In this document: positions 42,601 to 53,800 of the stretch, in pieces
Layout of the letters: the number at the start of each line of letters is the position of its first letter
Numbering within the stretch: position 1 is the stretch's first letter
The notes under the pieces: generated by a model
Database searches by the model: none
What the model saw: the letters and a program-made list of their open reading frames with translations, nothing else
What the model was told of the DNA's origin: nothing
Origin: Epithemia pelagica
Taxonomy: Eukaryota > Bacillariophyta > Bacillariophyceae > Surirellales > Surirellaceae
Direction of reading: 5' to 3'
DNA: 64,000 bases
Assembly: GCA_946965045.2 (NCBI GenBank)
Contig: OX337236.1
Coordinates: 2,356,001-2,420,000 of the forward strand
Made by a program: the position numbers and the translations under genes

Positions 42601-43390
42601 GAGGAGCTCGACAGCGATCGTTGATGCTGTTGTTGTTGCTCTAGTAAGTGTTGTTGATGTTGTTGCTGAATATTGGCCAGCTCCTTCTTGAGCATAGCGA
42701 CGTGCGAAATGGCTCCCCGACATCGACTGGCCAAGTTCATCTATTTGTTCAGACAGAAAATAGGGAAATAAATAGGAATCGCATTTGCAAACGGGGTGAG
42801 TTTCACAAAACATCACCAAAGAAACAAGTTTGGTCAAAGGTAGCTTACATTTTCCATGGTAAGTCGATTCACATTTTTTGTTTCTTCACGGTGTCTGACT
42901 CTTAATTCACTCTATAGCAGTAAACAGTCACCCAGCAATGTCCCCAAAATATGCAACAACAAACAAAAAACGTTAAGCACAGCAATAAGTCAAAAGTGAG
43001 TAGTGGACCATGACGATAACTTCTATTGCAAAGTGTCAAGTTCACACAAACTTGGACGACACGACGCGGCAAGAAACGCACCAATTCCTTGGCCAATCGA
43101 TAGTTTTTCGCCGTCAAGGCTGCTTCCTCAACTGTGGCCTTGCGACGCACATTGTCGACTGTGGTAATGGTAGGCACTGTGGGAAAAGTACCAGGAACCG
43201 ACGGCTGTGGTGCCGGTGGAATCACCGTGATAGCACTGCCATTGTTGTTGGAATGGGGACCGGACAAGGACGAGGTTACCGGACTAGGTGGCGCTTCGCC
43301 TGCATTTGTCGAAGCATCACTGCTGCTACTTCCAGTGCTGTTGCGACGAATCCGTGTCCGCCGAGCAGCGGCTTGAACGGCCTTGCGCAT
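39645..43390 (-). CDS. Large disordered protein with N-terminal coiled coil, three exons
   Basis: Exons 43390-43082, 42911-42849 and 42740-39645 join in phase 0 (introns gtgcgt...tatag and gtaagc...aatag) to give 1155 residues. The joined N-terminus reads NYRLAKELSELRVRHREETK, then NVNRLTMENMNLASRCRGAI and SHVAMLKKELANIQQ, a charged heptad-rich region typical of a coiled coil. The 63-nt micro-exon contributes exactly 21 residues of it. The rest is Ser/Pro/Gln/Thr-rich low complexity with several polyQ and polyS tracts and no recognised domain. The start is the ATG at 43390; upstream in-frame codons include only GTG. It is probably a scaffold or RNA/cytoskeleton-associated protein, by composition only. 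Confidence 0.7.
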
Positions 43391-44999
43391 CGTTCCCAAT
43401 GAAACTCCACCAAGTTGGTGACTGTTGCTCAAGATCACTTGCCACCACACTCACTGTCAGGAGTAAATGATGATTTGCCAAAGTGCTCTTGAGTAATGTG
43501 GATCCTCTTTAAACGGACCAGCAAGAAACCAGAGCCGCAATTGCCCTCCGTTACTCGGCTTTGTCCCAAGCAAGGGTGCTTCTTTGCTGCAAAATCTCTG
43601 GTCCAGAAAGAATCAATCCAACAGTGCACGAAAGTCCAATCTTGCGTCACCCCCAACACCACTCTTGAAAACCACTGTCGGCCGTGTAGGTAAATTGACG
43701 GATGGATTTCGTCCAGTTTCTGGATCAAAGTGATGTGTCTCTGGCGCGTCTTTTCAATCTCAATGGCAAACCTCGATGTTTGTTGCTTTCAAGTCTCTTC
43801 CTTCTCCCGAGAGTGATGAGCACAAACAGACGTGATGATGGCAAGAGCCAAGCAGGAAGGCCAGTAGGGTATAGGAGACGCAGTCAACACAATCTCAAAG
43901 ACGACAAAGCTGGGTAAACACACAACAACAACAGGAGAGTCGAGGAGAGAGCGTACGGAACAAACGACGCGAGAATACCTAATCCAGAAACGCCATCTCT
44001 TCCTTGTCCCTGCCGAGATCGACCCCTACATTACCTCACCGGCTGGCGTTTCTCCTCCTATGTCTTCAGTTTCTGGTCGTGCGGGGACGAGGATGCCTGG
44101 ATACGACTCGCCGGTGGTCATCCGTTCCAGGGGCCGTTGTCAGCACTACAAGAATGGAATTGCATCCAAGCCGGGCGAGACAGAATTCGTCGAAGGCTGA
44201 GTAAGTATCGATCTTGTCAAGCGCACGACTCGCCGGGGGGACCCTCTAAGTAATGATCTGTCATTCACGAATCCAATGGATCGATCCCGCGCGCCATCAT
44301 GACGCGGAAGTGGGTGAATCTTTGTCCATCCAATCCGGGATCCATCGACAATCGGCAATCGGCATCTGCGGAAAATTCGGCAGGGCTGAGTCTACACTGT
44401 GTCCTACACTATCATACACTGTTCCGAATGGGGCCAATGCCAGATACCCTACCAGTCCCCATTCCGAGCGGACAAATCAAACGAAAAATGACCTCAAATT
44501 GTAGATGCCGTCACATTTTTTTGTCTCTCCCTCTCGCTCCTGCAGAATCCACTCTCTTACAGGCTGCCCATTCCATCTTTGCTTCTGGTCTTTCTCATCA
44601 CCACCACTTGATCGAGTGATTAAGGGGGTCACATCTACAGGGTCCCTGAACGATCGCTCTCTTATCTGAGGCACTGTTGGAGCGCCATGATCATAGAAAA
44701 TACCTGCCCTTGGAAGTAGTTGGAACGAAGTACCTGATTTGGAGCGACCAGTTTATTGGTGCAATGAATACGGTAGTTGACAGATTAAGATAGTTACTCA
44801 AGTACAATGTAAATATGAAATGGAACAAAGTAGTAGTCTATTATGCTGTATGAAACCGTCTGGGAATAACCATAAATTGAATGAATTGGCGAACATGAGA
44901 TTCCCATTCAATGGGATCTGTCCCCAAAAGAAGCTGAAAACGGCATTGTGATACCAACGTTGGTCGCAATTGCTGCTGCCCACAGAAAGCGAATTTCAT
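43391..44999. other. Intergenic, no gene seen
   Basis: About 1.6 kb between two minus-strand genes. Frames are short and without domains. No repeat or RNA gene recognised. Confidence 0.45.
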
Positions 45000-45710
45000 C
45001 TATTGTCGGTTGACGGTTTCCATGGGACGGTAACAATAGTGTGCCTGGGCCAAGACGACGGCAAAGAGTGCCGAGGATCGGGAGATTGCTTGCGCCGCGT
45101 CCGCAATGGCACGTTCTCGTTTCTCAATCAACGACGAGGCAAAGTACGTATTGGGCGAATGCTCTTCTTCTACCAAGAGAACTGTATCCACAACAAGTCG
45201 TCTTCGAACCTTCTTGCCCTCAAGCAGAGCGTAAATGGATAACTTCTCTGTGCCAACACGGGCGTAATGGTTGGAGACAAGCTTTCTGAGCTTCTTGTAG
45301 TCACTGCTGTCCAGCAAGGTCTCGTTGCTGGCCTTGGGACAGTTGCATGCATCGTGCAAACGTCTGAGGACATTTCCATAGGAGTCAGCATTATGTTCGT
45401 TCTCTTGTTCCATTTGAGCTATTCTCTTGGCTGATATCTTATTGTTGGTCTTGAACCTTTTGAAATCCGAGTTCCTGTACCACAGACTCGGAATATCATC
45501 GAGAGAAACCGTATGATTCACATAGGAAACGTTGGCCCCTTCATTGAACGTTACTCGTCTTCTGGGATTACTTGTTTTTTCAGCATGCAATAAAGGACAC
45601 GGTTTGTTGGTGTCAATGGTGGATGAGACTGAGCGTTCGTCAGAGGAGAAGAGTGGATCATCATGCGCAATGATGGTTTCGTCAACAAATTTACGTCGTC
45701 GGCGAGGCAT
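45000..45710 (-). CDS. Hypothetical protein, diatom-type family, 236 aa
   Basis: The ATG at 45710 begins with a basic cluster (MPRRRRKFVDE). The centre has the pattern RRRVTFNEGANVSYVNHTVS followed by LDDIPSLWYRNSDFKRFK. This (V-x-F ... W-Y-x-x-x-D/E-F/Y) layout recurs in an expanded family of unknown function in diatoms. The C-terminal half is predicted helical, with RRLVVDTVLLVEEEHSPN and an Ala-rich stretch (AIADAAQAISRSSALFAVVL). No signal peptide or transmembrane helix is convincing. I recognise the pattern but know of no function. Confidence 0.62.
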   Translation of the reverse strand: MPRRRRKFVDETIIAHDDPLFSSDERSVSSTIDTNKPCPLLHAEKTSNPRRRVTFNEGANVSYVNHTVSLDDIPSLWYRNSDFKRFKTNNKISAKRIAQMEQENEHNADSYGNVLRRLHDACNCPKASNETLLDSSDYKKLRKLVSNHYARVGTEKLSIYALLEGKKVRRRLVVDTVLLVEEEHSPNTYFASSLIEKRERAIADAAQAISRSSALFAVVLAQAHYCYRPMETVNRQ

Positions 45711-46810
45711 GGCACAATTTTCAGAAAAGCAAATTCACAAGATGAAGTCTGTCTCGTTTGCTTTGTGAGGATTATGGGAGAATTAGACGACTGAGAGCAA
45801 TCTTCTGACCAGGTTGGCAGCCGCAGGACAAAAACCTCATTTTTTGAGACAAAGAATAACAACGATTAACTTCTGGACGATACAGCATTATAGAGATCCT
45901 GTCTCCGATAGTGGTGTACACCAGGAAAGATAAAAAATCAGAAACGGTCGGGAAATAATGGGAAATCGTCTTTCGTCGTCTACCGCCGTTTCACGTTTTT
46001 ACTTTTTTCTTGTTTTTTTTTTCCTGATCGATTAGATGATAGTTTAGCGACACACTCGTATTGTAGTCATTCTACTCGTAATCGTAACTCCTTCCAAGGT
46101 TGCTCCTGCGTCACGTCACGGACACTCGGCCTGACGAGACGCGTCACAGAGTTGACGAAGTTTTGACCAAATATATTTCGTCAAGGGTGACGAGCCGGGA
46201 TACCCGTAACAACAACACGATTCAACGATGACACTCACATGAAAGTACTATGTAGATGATTACATGTAATGGTAATGATAAAGAATGGTCCCTAATGGTG
46301 CTTGAATCCTACCATGATGGAGGTTAGCTCCACATTGTGCCGTCTTCACCTTTGATCTTTGATGACATAGCATGTAAGATTATGGCGCCCCTTTTCTCAC
46401 CTTTCCCTTCTTGCTCGCCTTGTCACCTGATTCAGAATCTTATGCTTCCTCTTCTTTGTTTTCATCGCCCTTGGCTTGTCCTATTGCTGCTCGCCCAGGC
46501 TCGTACGCGTCGTCATCGTCATCCGTCGTCATCACCGTTACCAGAGGGGGTCGTTGTCATTATTGTTATCGCCAAGCATGGTTGGTAGGTCGTCGTTTAC
46601 CTTCATGTTTCATTTTGAAACCATTTTTGAGTGTTTCTCATTGTATCTGATTGCTTGGCGAAGGTAAATAGAAGTTTGTATGAGCTTCTTTGATTCGTCA
46701 CCAATTCGTCAATGCCAGATCGGGAGACATGACATGGTGGGTATTTGGTCATCTGTGACGCCGTCACAGTAGCAACCTTGCTCCTACGTTAGTGTACCGT
46801 TGCTCGCCGG
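45711..46810. other. Intergenic, no gene seen
   Basis: About 1.1 kb upstream of the MITE. Only short frames; a T-rich run lies near 46010-46022. Confidence 0.45.
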
Positions 46811-46824
46811 TCGGTAGTCGGTAC

Positions 46825-47296
46825 AGGGTGACCGGAGTCTAATTATACCCCCACTTTTAGACCCGGTCTAAAAGGTTATAATTATTTTAGACAGAGGTCG
46901 AGTCTAAAATAAAATTTTTAGACTCTTAACCTTAACCCTTCAGTAGCGCCGCCACCACTGCGTGAGTAGGAGACCATTCTGCCTCATTCATCTCAATGCC
47001 ATCGCAATGAACAAAGTAAGGTCTCAGTTATCCTCTCTCATGCTTAGAGAGTGCAAGAACAATGTTATCCATACCATCCAATAACTTAGATGATGAAGCT
47101 ATGAGGTCCTCTGGATGTGTTGTCATAGACAATGCTCGCTCCTAGTAGCTGGCTGTCTAGGGTTAGGGTTATTGCTTCGCCGTACAAAACCACGGAGAGA
47201 TTTTAGACCCTGTTTTAGACATTTTATACAGTCTAAAAGTACCTTTAGATTTATTTTAGACCCGAAATAGTTTAGACTGTCTAAACGGTCACCCTG
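46825..47296. mobile_element. 472-bp MITE with CAGGGTGACCG terminal inverted repeats
   Basis: The ends are CAGGGTGACCG (46825-46835) and its exact complement CGGTCACCCTG (47286-47296). The direct repeat GTCGGTA flanks it at 46818-46824 and 47297-47303. Next to each end, TTTTAGAC / GTCTAAAA motifs are repeated and inverted, giving a long imperfect foldback. No ORF. The CAGGG terminus and 7-8 bp duplication suit a non-autonomous hAT-like element, although the left flank already carried two GTCGGTA copies, so the exact TSD length is ambiguous. Confidence 0.85.
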
Positions 47297-47303
47297 GTCG
47301 GTA

Positions 47304-48610
47304 GGCGTAGGCAGTTGAGAAAAAAATGAAAAAAAGGCAAGTGTTTCTAGTTTCTAGCCTTTTTCCAAATCTAAAATCTAAAATCCGAAGACACCAGACA
47401 TCAAGAATCAAGAAATGACTGACTGTCTGTCGTACCGGGACTAAGAATTTAGCCTTAGAGTTGCCTTTGCGCGAACCTTGAAGTTTTCGGCATTAAATAA
47501 TAAGGTAGGAGTACGATCATCATTATATTATAGAACTGGTACACGTTTAGTACCTAATGACAAAACCCTAAAAAATGACATTTTTTTCGTACACATTAAG
47601 GTTTCTAGAAATTCGACCGTTGTTGTCGGCCGTTTTCGACCGATTCCTGAGTACCATGGGTCAAGTAAGGCCTCTAAACTCCCAACAATAGTGTTCTCAG
47701 AAAGTATGTAGCTCCATCTTTGAGTTGGTTGTGGTTGTGGCATCCAAAAAAGAGCCAGAGCAGAAGGCAAATTTTGGTGAGATTCGTGTCATTTTGTGTC
47801 ATCGACGTCTTCTGCCATACAACTCACCATTTCCTTGCTTGCTTTTGTTGAATCCTAACCCAGGGCTTCTTAGTGGATCACAACAGTTGATATTGTGCAA
47901 ATAGCCTGCCCAAGGCACCTTGCACAAGGGATTGGTTGCTGGCCGATGCGCCCATCAAAAACAACAAAATTCACCAATCAACCAATATCGAACCGCAACC
48001 GCAACCACAACCACAACTACAACAATTACCAAAACAGTGTTGGGCTTGTTGATGGCTTAACCTTGTCTTCATTGATGATGGTCCAGTCTCTACGGACTGG
48101 CCGATTGACGGGGGAGTAGTGGTGGCGAATTGCAGGGGGGACGACGACGATTCGCCGCTGCTGTTGGGCGTCGTTGTCGTGTCAAGGACGGGAGAAGATG
48201 CACGACAGGATGGTTCATCTTGGATGGCCAACATTCCCATGTCATCCGATGCTGTCTATTGTTTTGGGTCACATTTGCCAAGAATTTCAAATCCAATGTG
48301 GGGGTTAGTTCCTTGTGTACGTAGGATGCAAGAAGGTGGTTGGACTGTTTGGAGTGGTGGTGGTGGTTTCAGTCGTAGGTGTATTGGTGAAGGAACCCAT
48401 GAGAGACGACAACAAGCTGGTGGAAGACACAGACAATCAGAGATTGTGCTATTTGTGCAAGGCACTGCAGTGGTAGAGGATGTCAGTCGTTGTCCGGCGG
48501 CGGCTCTCCGTTGAGCTCGGATGGCAAGACGACTTATAACCATGCAAAAGTCTACGTTCACTAGATTAAAATAAACACAATCAAGTTCAGATTCTTACGA
48601 ACAATTCAAA
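47304..48610. other. Intergenic, no supported gene
   Basis: About 1.3 kb. Overlapping low-complexity frames on both strands at 47970-48560 have no recognisable domain and were not called. The left end of the transposase block may lie here but no terminal repeat was found. Confidence 0.4.
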
Positions 48611-49105
48611 TTACACGAAGGCTAAACCTGTCTCTTGAGGCCAATTGCACATTCCATTATGGCAGGCTGTCTTGAAAGTCTTCCGACCATTCGTAGACAT
48701 TTTGAGAGTGATCACCATCGGGTTCATAGTCATTTGGGTGTTGAGAGACCAGTGGGTTGAAATAACAATCTTACCCTTGGTAACAGATCCACCCTTGGAG
48801 CAGATTTTCTTGTCGTATGCCTGATTTATGTAGAAAAAGGGAACGACAAGGTCAGGCAAGGTATGCTGATCTGTTTTCTCTCGACCAAAAGCACGGATTG
48901 AGAGAATGTTGTCTGGTGCAGAACGCTGTACCAAGAGCATACCACGATCAACAATCAGACGCCCATCATCATCGCCTGGTCTTGAAGGAATGTCGTCTTT
49001 CACATAGACATTCACGTCCGGTTCGGCAAACAGAGTGGAGCTCTCGCCTGGTCGGAGTTCTTGTCCCTGTTCAGGAATGATATAAAAACCATTTGGCAAC
49101 TGCAT
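48611..49105 (-). CDS. Hypothetical protein, 164 aa, beside the transposase block
   Basis: I do not recognise this protein. The ATG at 49105 starts a compact, globular-looking sequence with alternating hydrophobic residues (GFYIIPEQGQELRPGESSTL, LVVPFFYINQAYDKKI, GKIVISTHWSLNTQM) that suggests a beta-rich fold. No signal or membrane helix. It diverges from the SIM-containing ORF at 49403 with a 297-bp spacer, so the two could share a promoter. Whether it belongs to the adjacent transposase element or to the host is open. Confidence 0.5.
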   Translation of the reverse strand: MQLPNGFYIIPEQGQELRPGESSTLFAEPDVNVYVKDDIPSRPGDDDGRLIVDRGMLLVQRSAPDNILSIRAFGREKTDQHTLPDLVVPFFYINQAYDKKICSKGGSVTKGKIVISTHWSLNTQMTMNPMVITLKMSTNGRKTFKTACHNGMCNWPQETGLAFV

Positions 49106-49402
49106 TATTCTTTTCTATATCCAAAGCTGCAGTATATTGTGCGTGAGAGAGAGGAATGGAAATGCGATTCTATTCTTGATCTCAACACGTTGACTTACCT
49201 CTTCTTTTGTGACCTCTCAATCGTCGCAAAAGATGAGGTGGGAAGCGTTTCGAGTCTTGTCGAGTTTGACGAACACGTCCCACATCCTACGCCTGCAGGC
49301 CAGCAATTCTTGGCGCCAGTTGGCGGACTGTTGTCTGTTCAACTAGGTATTCTGTAGCTTTGTATGAGTGACTCGTGAATTGTGAAGCTCTTCATGTGAG
49401 TG

Positions 49403-50128
49403 ATGAACGTTTGCCATGTTCTCACAAAAGGAAGCACAGCAGAAAACGGCACGCCTTTGTCCATTCTATCAGAATCATCCATCATGTCTGAATTTGTTGG
49501 AGGCCGTCGCCTCAGTGTCCGTAACAAGAACCGAGTGAACACCAAGGAGGTTACCAACAAGAAGAAGGACATAGTGGTTGGTAAGAATAAGGTTGTGGAC
49601 TCTTCTCCGATTGCAGCTTGTGCCAGTGCTCCGATTGCAGCTGCTGGTGGTGCTATGAATCAGGCCGCAGAGAAGAAGCGGACCAAGAAGGGTAGAGCAA
49701 TGCCTGCAGCCAAAGAAGTCATTGATTTAATGACTCCACCGCCAAAGAAAACCAGCGCATGTGGATCCAAGAAGACTGCTACTTCCAACAACTCTTCCCC
49801 CCACACAAACAACATCAAGCTGGATCTTGCTCAAGAAATCACGGAAGGCATTGCTGTGATTGATTTAACTGATGATATCAGTTCTCCTGCGCTGATTGAT
49901 TTAACTGGTGATGACGTCCAGGAGACCAACAACAAGAAGCATGCTGGTGGTGGTCAGGATAATGTTAATGCATCTGTGGAGAAGGCTGTTTCGTTTGCCC
50001 AGAAGCATATCAAGATCGAAACGAATGACAGTTTGGATTCTGGTGAAAGCAGTGTGGCTTCCATGGAGAGTGACCTTTCATTTCAGTTTGCCGAAACTCA
50101 GGACCGAATGCTGTCTAGTCCTTTCTGA
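49403..50128 (+). CDS. Small basic/acidic protein with three SUMO-interaction-like motifs
   Basis: 241 residues from the ATG at 49403; an alternative ATG is at 49484. There is no globular domain. The first half is basic (RRLSVRNKNRVNTK, EKKRTKKGRA), like a nuclear localisation region. Three hydrophobic-acidic motifs follow: KEVIDLMTPP, AVIDLTDD and ALIDLTGDD. VIDLT flanked by acidic residues is the textbook SUMO-interaction motif. KHIKIETND contains IKIE, matching the consensus for SUMO attachment (hydrophobic-K-x-E). The tail is Ser/Asp-rich. It lies between a divergent hypothetical gene and the split transposase and has the same orientation as the transposase. A role in SUMO-dependent nuclear targeting is inference. 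Confidence 0.62.
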   Translation: MNVCHVLTKGSTAENGTPLSILSESSIMSEFVGGRRLSVRNKNRVNTKEVTNKKKDIVVGKNKVVDSSPIAACASAPIAAAGGAMNQAAEKKRTKKGRAMPAAKEVIDLMTPPPKKTSACGSKKTATSNNSSPHTNNIKLDLAQEITEGIAVIDLTDDISSPALIDLTGDDVQETNNKKHAGGGQDNVNASVEKAVSFAQKHIKIETNDSLDSGESSVASMESDLSFQFAETQDRMLSSPF

Positions 50129-50866
50129 AACAAAAACTCTGGTATGTCAATGCACGAGCAAGCCATGGTAAAATGGCAAACTAGGTAGCTAAGCTTAGAT
50201 ATGAGTCAGAACGTTTTTATGGGTCACCAGGTCCCCTTTGTGGATATTTCTATAGTGCCGACTTGGGTTGGTGGACACGACGATGATCCAATGTCATCCG
50301 GAGAATAGCCATCTGTGCACAGGCAAGTGAAACAGTGTGTTAGACGTTATGGTACAGTATGTACATGGTCAATGGTAGGCAGGCCAACAATCCCCGATTG
50401 GATGTTCCCACGAAGAAACATAGATGTGAGGAGCCATCATCATCCAAATGTGCGCCCGTCCTGGGACTGGGACCACAAAACACCCCCCAACAAGACCAAA
50501 ATCCCCCAGGTTCTACATTTTCAACCACAGTCAGTCACACACAACCTGACAGGCTTGGCACCGTTGGAATCAAATTTTGAAGAGAAATCTCGTTCCCTCG
50601 TCGTCCAACATGATAGGATGACAATGACATTCGGAGGCAGCAACTGCAGGTGCACCTTGTTGTCACGGATAAAGGCATCGGAGATGCTGATTGTTGTTTG
50701 GGGGTCAGCACAATGATGGATTCACGCCTCCCACATGGAATCAACCCGTCCATCCCATGCCAAACATGTGTATGTGTGATGACCCAGCATAAACCCGAAC
50801 GTGACCGAGATGGCGCCAAACGTGATGGTGGGATGACGGGTGACAGACCAAAATGCAGAAGATACC
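50129..50866. other. Spacer between SIM protein and transposase
   Basis: About 740 bp. No domain is recognisable in the frame at 50315-50716. A TGA at 50834 closes the transposase frame upstream, so either the promoter or an upstream exon lies here. Confidence 0.4.
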
Positions 50867-53800
50867 ATGGTGGACAATGTCATGTTAGAGAGCGTTCAAA
50901 AGGCTGTGGAGATATCACGCCTTGTCCCCGGCACAAGTCTGTCGGGAGAAGATGCCATGACAATGGTTGGCATCAGTGCAGAGCAGTTGCAAGGATCAAA
51001 AACCTTGTTCGCAGCACTTCAAGAGGCTTCATCTCTTAAAGATGGAGAGCCAGACTATTCAACTGACTCAGATTCCATGCAGTACAGAGCAACAACTCTG
51101 TTCAAGTTTGCAACATTCAACCCGGGTAACAAGTTCCATCCTCAACAGAAGACTCTTGCAGAAATGATGCAACTTGCTGGGTATCCCCATCCAGACACAA
51201 AGGGTGGCTCTACTGTCTACAAGCGCTGCCAACGACAGCTACAAAATGAAGGATTCATCCCCAAACCCATTCGACGCAACAAAAATAATACTCGACACTG
51301 TCACCACCGCAACCAGAATGGCGAGGGATATCAACATAGCAACCAGGACAGCCACAGATCCAATGATCCTGTCAACATGCTCATTAATGTTGATGCGGAG
51401 GAGTGGGGTGATGAGCAGGTTCTAGCATCACCACTCACACAAACTGCATGTGGCAACTCAACAACAACAGAAAATACAACGGAATCAAGCAGCAATCGTG
51501 ACATACCACGCATTCGTCTCCTCAACAAAGACAATGGGTCAGTTTTGTCAGCCATTAGTTCGGCATACAACAGCACTGCCCATCGCAAGACATCCCAGCA
51601 AGCACACGCACAAGTCCGTGCGAAAAAGGAATTGGATGATCTGCGGAAAGTTGCTCACAAGGTTGGGACGGTGCTTCTCAACTGTTCCAAGAATGGGGAG
51701 ATTCCGCTGGAGAGGACTTTCACGAAAGATCACTGCGCTGAAAAGGTCAGTGACATCTTTGGTGTGAGGTTTCCCAACGGCGAGACTATGCAGCTTGTTT
51801 CGGGACGATCCCTTGAGAGTGCAGTGCAACAAGGGCAGGTTGGTGTCTCGCCAGCAAGGAGAGGACGAAGAAGTGTGATCCCAGAGAAAGAGTACAATGA
51901 TATTGCTACTCTTCTGCATACATGCTTGGCATTGGAGCAAGCAAATGTGGACATTCGTCTCAGCAGGTCAGAATGCATTTCGTTAGTTGGTGCCGTTGTA
52001 AATAGCAAGTACGACCTTGATGACACTGTATTCTACCGGCGGATCACGCAGGACAATGCACGCATGAACGACGTTGGAGCACGTGACCAACGAGATGCAC
52101 GACGTGTTCGTTGGCTGACCTACCAAGCCCAGGAACAGCACTATAAGAATTGGGAGCACTTTGTGGTAGATAACGGCTTTGCCAAATGGCCTATGAATGA
52201 TCAAGAACGCAAAGCGCATGGAAATGTGATCTTCCATGACACATCCAAAATTTTGCAGCTGGATGAGATGGCGTTCACCCTCAATGGTGAGGACGAACAT
52301 GCAGGTGGACGCCCTTCACTTGTCTACACTGTGCACTCCATTCCTGATGCTGGGGAGCCAGTGTTACGCTCCAGTCTTAAATGTACAATCCTTGCGGGTG
52401 TGACATTTGCAGACGAGGCAATTCCACCACTCATAATATTCCCGACATCAGCAAAAGACAAGGTGAAGGTGAACCCAGCTATGCTTCAAGGGTTCCAGCA
52501 GATTTGCGGACAATGGGGGTTCAATCGCACGCAAAACTTTGTTGATGCAACAATTGCATACACACCAAAAGGTGGCATGACAAGTGAACTGTGGGCCAAA
52601 TGGAGCTTAGAGGTATTGGTAAAGATCTTCCCCGATGCGAGTCCTGCCAATCCCTATCTGGTTAAGCTCGACAGTGGGACTGGGCGTGGAAGCTTCGGAG
52701 CAGCCAGCGCTTCTTTACTGCACGAGCAAGGGATATGGGGTTCTTTTTTTACCCCGGGCTTCCAAATGGAACTGAGATTGGTCAAGAGATGGACCAGATC
52801 TTTGGTCCAATGAAAAAGGTTCTGTACGAGAACCGTGATCTTTTGTACAAGGAGCGTCTTCTTATCGAGGGGGCTGGGAAAGCGACGCTCTCCCTCGATG
52901 ATATTGGCTACATCCTTTTTGGTGGTGATGTACCATTGCCAAATGGTCAGCTGATCCACCTAAAGGCCGCTTTCACCATGGGCCTTCGTCCAGAAAACAT
53001 CCGAAGCGCCCGTGAAAAGTGTGGCTACTGCCCGGCGACTTGCAATGCTCTCAAGAGTGACAGGCTTCGTCATGAGATTGTTGAGACGGAAGGTACTGAA
53101 GTTGAGAGCGGTGATCCCTACAGCTCTCTCATCTCAATGATGGAGCAGGACAATCACCATGCAGCCGAAGCCTTGATTTCAGCCGGCTGTTCCGAGACGG
53201 CTGTGAATTCCTTGCGTCGGGATGCACCTCGCATCACTGAAGCACAGGTGTCTGGGCGCAATGCAGTTTCAACGATGCAAAATACAAGAGAGCGCCAGGA
53301 CCTTCTTGGCACTGTGAAGACAGCTGGGCAGTTCTTTCGGTATACCATGGGTGGGGATGCATTGAACTGCACCGATATGCTCCTCGCCTATGCACGGGCC
53401 AACATGGAGGAAGAGCATAAGTCGATGCTGAAACGGAAAGAACTTGCCAGTAAGTTCCAACCAATCAAAGAAAAATTTGATGCACTGATTGCATCGGGTC
53501 GTCCTATTCAATCAAACCCCGACTTGCGCATTTTTATTCGGTACAAGCAAGGGCTCAAGTCACCGAGAGGAGAGGCCCTTGGCAATATGACCAACTCTCG
53601 ATTGAAAGAGCTTTATGAAAAATACAAGAACATGGCCGTTCCCTCGAATGTAGTTTAGACGAAACGTGACGAGCAAAAGCTCTCACAACTTGAGTCTGGC
53701 CAGATCAACTCATATTCAGAGTCTGCCTTGTATAGCCGTGCTGTCCAAGCAAACGATGCATTCTTGGTTGGCCAACTCCAAAAGCAATCAACTGAAAGGA

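Noticed and set aside
46926-47174. Internal telomere
   Set aside because: Only about two TTAGGG-type units on each side, within a MITE; far too short for a telomere relic.
47970-48561. Low-complexity frames on both strands
   Set aside because: Pro/Ser/Thr-rich in several frames at once, which is expected from base composition; no single coding frame stands out.
20280-53658. Idea that TAG is reassigned because three breaks in readable ORFs are all TAG
   Set aside because: TAG is the natural stop of the METTL gene, the FkbM gene and the glyoxalase-like gene here, and the hAT remnant breaks at TGA. Three cases are too few.
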